A DNA stretch of 6,833 bases, taken from Trebonia sp. GTDB lineage: Bacteria; Actinomycetota; Actinomycetes; Streptosporangiales; Streptosporangiaceae. The notes under the pieces were generated by a model, which was not told the origin of the DNA, did no database searches, and saw only the letters and a program-made list of their open reading frames with translations. A program made the position numbers and the translations under genes. The stretch covers positions 1-6,833 of the forward strand of contig JASHPP010000426.1 in assembly GCA_030038035.1 (NCBI GenBank). The letters are read 5' to 3'. Of the stretch, positions 4,471 through 6,833 are shown one piece after another; the stretch's first letter is position 1, and each line of letters begins with the position of its first letter.

Positions 4471-5151
4471 CTACGGGTGACCGCCGCGCATGGCCCCGCC
4501 GCCGGCGCCTGCGCCGTCGGCGCCACTGGTGACCCCGGCGACCGCCGCGGCAACCTCGTACGGCAGCTGCCGGGGATACACGAGCAGGGCCCGGGCCAGC
4601 TCCCTGATCTGCGGCCGCAGCGGGGTGAGCAGCCGCACGCCGTAGCGCCACGCCGCCGCCTCGTCCGTGCCGAACCTGGCGCCGATCCCCGCGCGGAACC
4701 GCCGCGCGTCGCCGCCGTCACCCCGCCAGGAGGCCAGCCACGCCCGCAGGTCCTCCTCCGTCGCCGGCAGCGTCCAGTCGCGCAGCCGTTCGGCGATCTG
4801 CCCGGCGGCGTCGATGGCGAACCCGAGCTCACCGCCCCCGCGGATGGAGTGCACCCGCCCCGAGCTTGCCGCGCCGGCCCGGATGCTCGCCGAACTGAAC
4901 CGCGCGCCGACCGCGAGCGCCGCGACCGCGTGCCCGGCCTCGTGCCAGGCGGTGCGCACGGCGGCCGACCGGGCCGGCGCGTAGCTGGCGGCGAAGCCGC
5001 CGTCATAGCGCTGCCGGATCCAGGCATCGTGCACGATCGACTCGTCGTCGTACCTGGCGAGCCTGCGCAGCTCCGCCGCGACCGCGTCCAGGATCCGCTG
5101 CCGCGCCGGGGACGCCGGGGACGGCGGGGACGGCGGGGACGCCGGGGTCAT
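4471..5151 (-). CDS. Stand-alone M41 (FtsH peptidase)-like zinc metalloprotease domain protein
   Basis: A 226-residue protein. Residues 68-78 read AWHEAGHAVAA, the HExxH zinc motif in the form typical of FtsH/M41 peptidases (His70, Glu71, His74). The following SGRVHSI and AAGQIAERL (115-123) resemble the FtsH segments after the active site, and Asp148 in GDGGDARR is a candidate third zinc ligand. FtsH is a membrane AAA+ protease of 600 or more residues; here there is no ATPase domain and no membrane segment, so it would be a soluble protease or a degenerate relative. The N-terminus is a low-complexity stretch of four Ala/Pro-Ser-Pro units (4-15). The ATG at 5149-5151 has GGTGA seven bases upstream. 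It begins 21 bases after the VOC gene and ends nine bases before the YjbR gene. Substrate and activity are unknown. The M41 likeness is from motif reading, not a full alignment. Confidence 0.8.
   Translation of the reverse strand: MTPASPPSPPSPASPARQRILDAVAAELRRLARYDDESIVHDAWIRQRYDGGFAASYAPARSAAVRTAWHEAGHAVAALAVGARFSSASIRAGAASSGRVHSIRGGGELGFAIDAAGQIAERLRDWTLPATEEDLRAWLASWRGDGGDARRFRAGIGARFGTDEAAAWRYGVRLLTPLRPQIRELARALLVYPRQLPYEVAAAVAGVTSGADGAGAGGGAMRGGHP
5108..5143. repeat. Four tandem 9-bp repeats in the start of the HEAGH gene
   Basis: On the plus strand GGGGACGCC, GGGGACGGC, GGGGACGGC and GGGGACGCC follow each other without gaps. On the coding strand each unit encodes Ala/Pro-Ser-Pro, giving a flexible N-terminal tail. 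The repeat length is a multiple of three, so copy-number change would keep the frame. Confidence 0.8.
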
Positions 5152-5172
5152 CGCGGGGTCACCGGGCAGCCA

Positions 5173-5913
5173 TCAGCGCGGCCGCAGCACGCAGAACTCG
5201 TTGCCCTCAGGGTCGGCGAGCACGGTCCATGGCACGTCGTGCTGGCCGACCTCCGCCAGCGTCGCGCCGGCCGCCCGCAGCCCGGCCACCGCGGCGGCGT
5301 GCTCGGCACCAGGCCACGGCCGAAGGTCCAGGTGGACCCGGTTCTTGCCGGTCTTGGCGTCAGGCACCCGCAGCAGCTCGAGGAAGGGGCCGGTACCGGC
5401 CGGCGAGCGCAGCGACACGAACCCGTCCCAGGCCGCCTGCCTGGTGAAGCCCGACGCCAGCTCCCAGAAGCCCGCCAGGGCCTGCGGGTCGCGGCAGCCG
5501 CAGACCACCGCGGCGACCGGCCCTGTGCCGGCGTAGACCGGGCGCGGGTCAAGCACGCAGAACTCGTTGCCCTCGGGATCGGCGAGCACTATCCACGGCA
5601 CGTCGCCCTGGCCGATGTCCACCGGGACCGCGCCCAGCCTCGTCAGCCGGTCGAATTCGGCATCCTGGTGCGCCAGCGATGTCGTCGCGATGTCGATGTG
5701 CAGCCGGTTCTTGCCTGTCTTCGGCTCGGGCACGGCCACGAAGACCAACGGCAGCGCCGACGGCTGCGGGTAGCTGTAGCCCGGCGGCCACACCGCGGCC
5801 CCGGCTTCCTCGGCGAAAGGGATCTCCCAGCGCAGCGCCGCCGACCAGAACTTCGCCTGCCGCGCCGGGTCGGCCGCGTCGATCACGACATTGACCAGCC
5901 TGGTGAGCACCAC
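5173..5913 (-). CDS. Two-domain VOC / glyoxalase-like protein
   Basis: A 246-residue protein made of two tandem vicinal-oxygen-chelate (glyoxalase/bleomycin-resistance type) domains, about residues 3-123 and 130-244. Equivalent motifs repeat with a 122-residue period: KTGKNRLHIDI (65-75) and KTGKNRVHLDL (187-197), and GDVPWIVLADPEGNEFCVL with HDVPWTVLADPEGNEFCVL. His72/Glu117 and His194/Glu239 are the likely metal ligands of the fold. The repeat units resemble the Glyoxalase_6-like group common in actinomycetes. Such proteins may be isomerases, dioxygenases or small-molecule binding proteins; the substrate cannot be read here. Two adjacent GTG codons (5911-5913 and 5908-5910) are possible starts and the ribosome-binding site is weak. 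It is the first gene of the three-gene minus-strand cluster and is divergent from the MFS transporter, with 73 bases between them that must hold both promoters. Confidence 0.9.
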   Translation of the reverse strand: MVLTRLVNVVIDAADPARQAKFWSAALRWEIPFAEEAGAAVWPPGYSYPQPSALPLVFVAVPEPKTGKNRLHIDIATTSLAHQDAEFDRLTRLGAVPVDIGQGDVPWIVLADPEGNEFCVLDPRPVYAGTGPVAAVVCGCRDPQALAGFWELASGFTRQAAWDGFVSLRSPAGTGPFLELLRVPDAKTGKNRVHLDLRPWPGAEHAAAVAGLRAAGATLAEVGQHDVPWTVLADPEGNEFCVLRPR

Positions 5914-5986
5914 CCAAGCCTGCCACCGGCCCCCCGGCCTCGCAATCGCGCATCACCACCACGCGGCGCGTTTCGGGTACCGTTAG
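5914..5986. promoter_or_regulatory. Divergent promoter region between the VOC and MFS genes
   Basis: Only 73 bases separate the two divergent starts, so promoters for both the three-gene cluster and the transporter should lie in or near here. TACCGT at 5978-5983 fits a loose TAnnnT -10 on the plus strand, three bases before the MFS ATG; that would suit a leaderless or near-leaderless mRNA starting near the ATG or the GTG at 5993. I see no matching -35 and no operator dyad. Confidence 0.3.
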
Positions 5987-6833
5987 ATGCTCGTGAATCG
6001 GTTGCGGTCGGCGAAGCCGGATGAGAGCAGGAGCGAAGGCGCGGCGTCCCGCCGGACCGCCGCGCTGGAGCGGGCGCTGCTCGTCGTCGGCGTGGCCGCC
6101 CTCGGGTTCAACCTGCGCGGCGCGATCACCAGCCTGCCGCCGGTCTTCCCCGAGCTTGCCGCCAGCCTGCACCTGTCGACGGCCGAGATCTCCGTGCTCG
6201 CGGCGACGCCGGTCATCTGCTTCGGCGTCGTCTCCGGATTCGCCGCTTTGCTGAGCAGGCGGCACGGCGAGGAGCGGGTGCTGCTGGCCGCGCTGGTCGC
6301 GCTCGCCGTCGGCCTCCTGCTGCGCGGCGCGGCGCCGGGCGCGCTGCTGTTCCCGGGCACTGTGCTCGCCGCGGCCGCGATCGCGGTGATGAACGTCCTG
6401 CTGTCCAGCCTGATCAAGCGGCGGTGGCCGGAACGCGCGGGCTTCCTCATCGGCCTGTACATCACCGCGCTGTCCGTCGGCGCCATCACCGGGTCGCTGG
6501 TCAGCGTGCCGCTCTGGGACGGCACCGGCGGCTCGGTCCCGCTCACGCTCGGCTGGCTGGCCGGGCCCGCGGCGCTGGCGGCCCTGCTCTGGCTTCCGCA
6601 GGCACGACATGTCCCCCGAACGATCCCGGCTTCATCCCCTGGCCCGGCCCTGTCCGCTGCGGCGCGACCGCACCGGGTGGCCGTGCACCGGCACGCGCTC
6701 GCCTGGCAGGTCACCGCGTTCATGGGCATCCAGAGCCTGCTGTACTACGCGGCGCTGTCCTGGCTGCCGACGATCCTGCGCGACCGTGGCGCCAGCGCCG
6801 GGACCGCCGGTGACCTGCTTGCCCTGATGGGCG
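5987..6833 (+). CDS. MFS transporter, CynX/NimT type, N-terminal part (3' end outside window)
   Basis: An open frame of 282 residues running off the right edge. It reads as a major facilitator permease of the CynX/NimT (cyanate/nitroimidazole) group. The first helix carries GFNLRGAITSLPPVFPEL (40-57), the family's hallmark Arg-rich TM1 motif. Hydrophobic segments follow at about 30-48, 67-88, 97-113, 119-141, 151-173 and 184-203, then a polar central loop (204-236) rich in Pro/Ala/Arg, and the start of the C-terminal half (about 237-262 and beyond). Members are about 400 residues, so roughly 70% is present. ATG 5987-5989 is the likely start; GTG 5993-5995 is an alternative, and neither has a clear ribosome-binding site. 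The substrate is unknown; no cyanase or related gene is visible. It is divergent from the VOC-led cluster. Confidence 0.9.
   Translation, partial: MLVNRLRSAKPDESRSEGAASRRTAALERALLVVGVAALGFNLRGAITSLPPVFPELAASLHLSTAEISVLAATPVICFGVVSGFAALLSRRHGEERVLLAALVALAVGLLLRGAAPGALLFPGTVLAAAAIAVMNVLLSSLIKRRWPERAGFLIGLYITALSVGAITGSLVSVPLWDGTGGSVPLTLGWLAGPAALAALLWLPQARHVPRTIPASSPGPALSAAARPHRVAVHRHALAWQVTAFMGIQSLLYYAALSWLPTILRDRGASAGTAGDLLALMG

Noticed and set aside
4468..6024. Long 518-codon plus-strand frame
   Set aside because: It is antisense to the HEAGH and VOC genes, which have clear motifs; its product is arginine/proline/glycine-rich in the way of a GC-rich shadow frame.

Overview
The window is very GC-rich. 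Its codons strongly prefer G or C in the third position, short genes are packed on both strands, and several families present are typical of actinomycetes. I read it as a stretch of chromosome from a high-GC actinomycete (Streptomycetales/Streptosporangiales-like); I cannot place it more precisely. I see no transposase, integrase, CRISPR array, tRNA or rRNA.

Layout: (1) 2-436, plus strand, the 3' part of an aldo/keto reductase. (2) 508-1350, minus, a secreted or membrane-anchored trypsin-like serine protease, convergent with the reductase. (3) 1760-1963, minus, a 67-residue protein with one membrane helix and two DnaJ-type CxxCxGxG zinc-knuckle motifs. (4) 2353-3120, minus, a TauE/SafE (TSUP) family membrane permease. 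(5) 3260-3457, minus, a 65-residue basic, helix-prone protein of unknown function. (6) 3458-4113, a 656-base stretch without a convincing gene, holding AT-rich islands and a perfect 14-bp inverted repeat. (7) 5913-4114, minus, a tight three-gene cluster: a two-domain VOC/glyoxalase-like protein, a stand-alone FtsH-type (M41-like) HEAGH protein, and an MmcQ/YjbR-family protein. (8) 5987 to the window end, plus, a CynX/NimT-type MFS transporter cut by the edge, divergent from the cluster.

Working together: the three-gene cluster (gaps of 21 and 9 bases) is the only good operon candidate. The four minus-strand genes from 3457 down to 508 look separately transcribed, because they are spaced by gaps that mostly hold a strong, U-tract-less hairpin near or beyond the 3' end of the upstream gene. 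No single pathway links the genes. The less ordinary items are the orphan DnaJ-type zinc-knuckle membrane protein, the ATPase-less M41-like protein in its cluster, and the AT-rich dyad at 3889-3944. I found nothing that I can support as a new multi-gene system.
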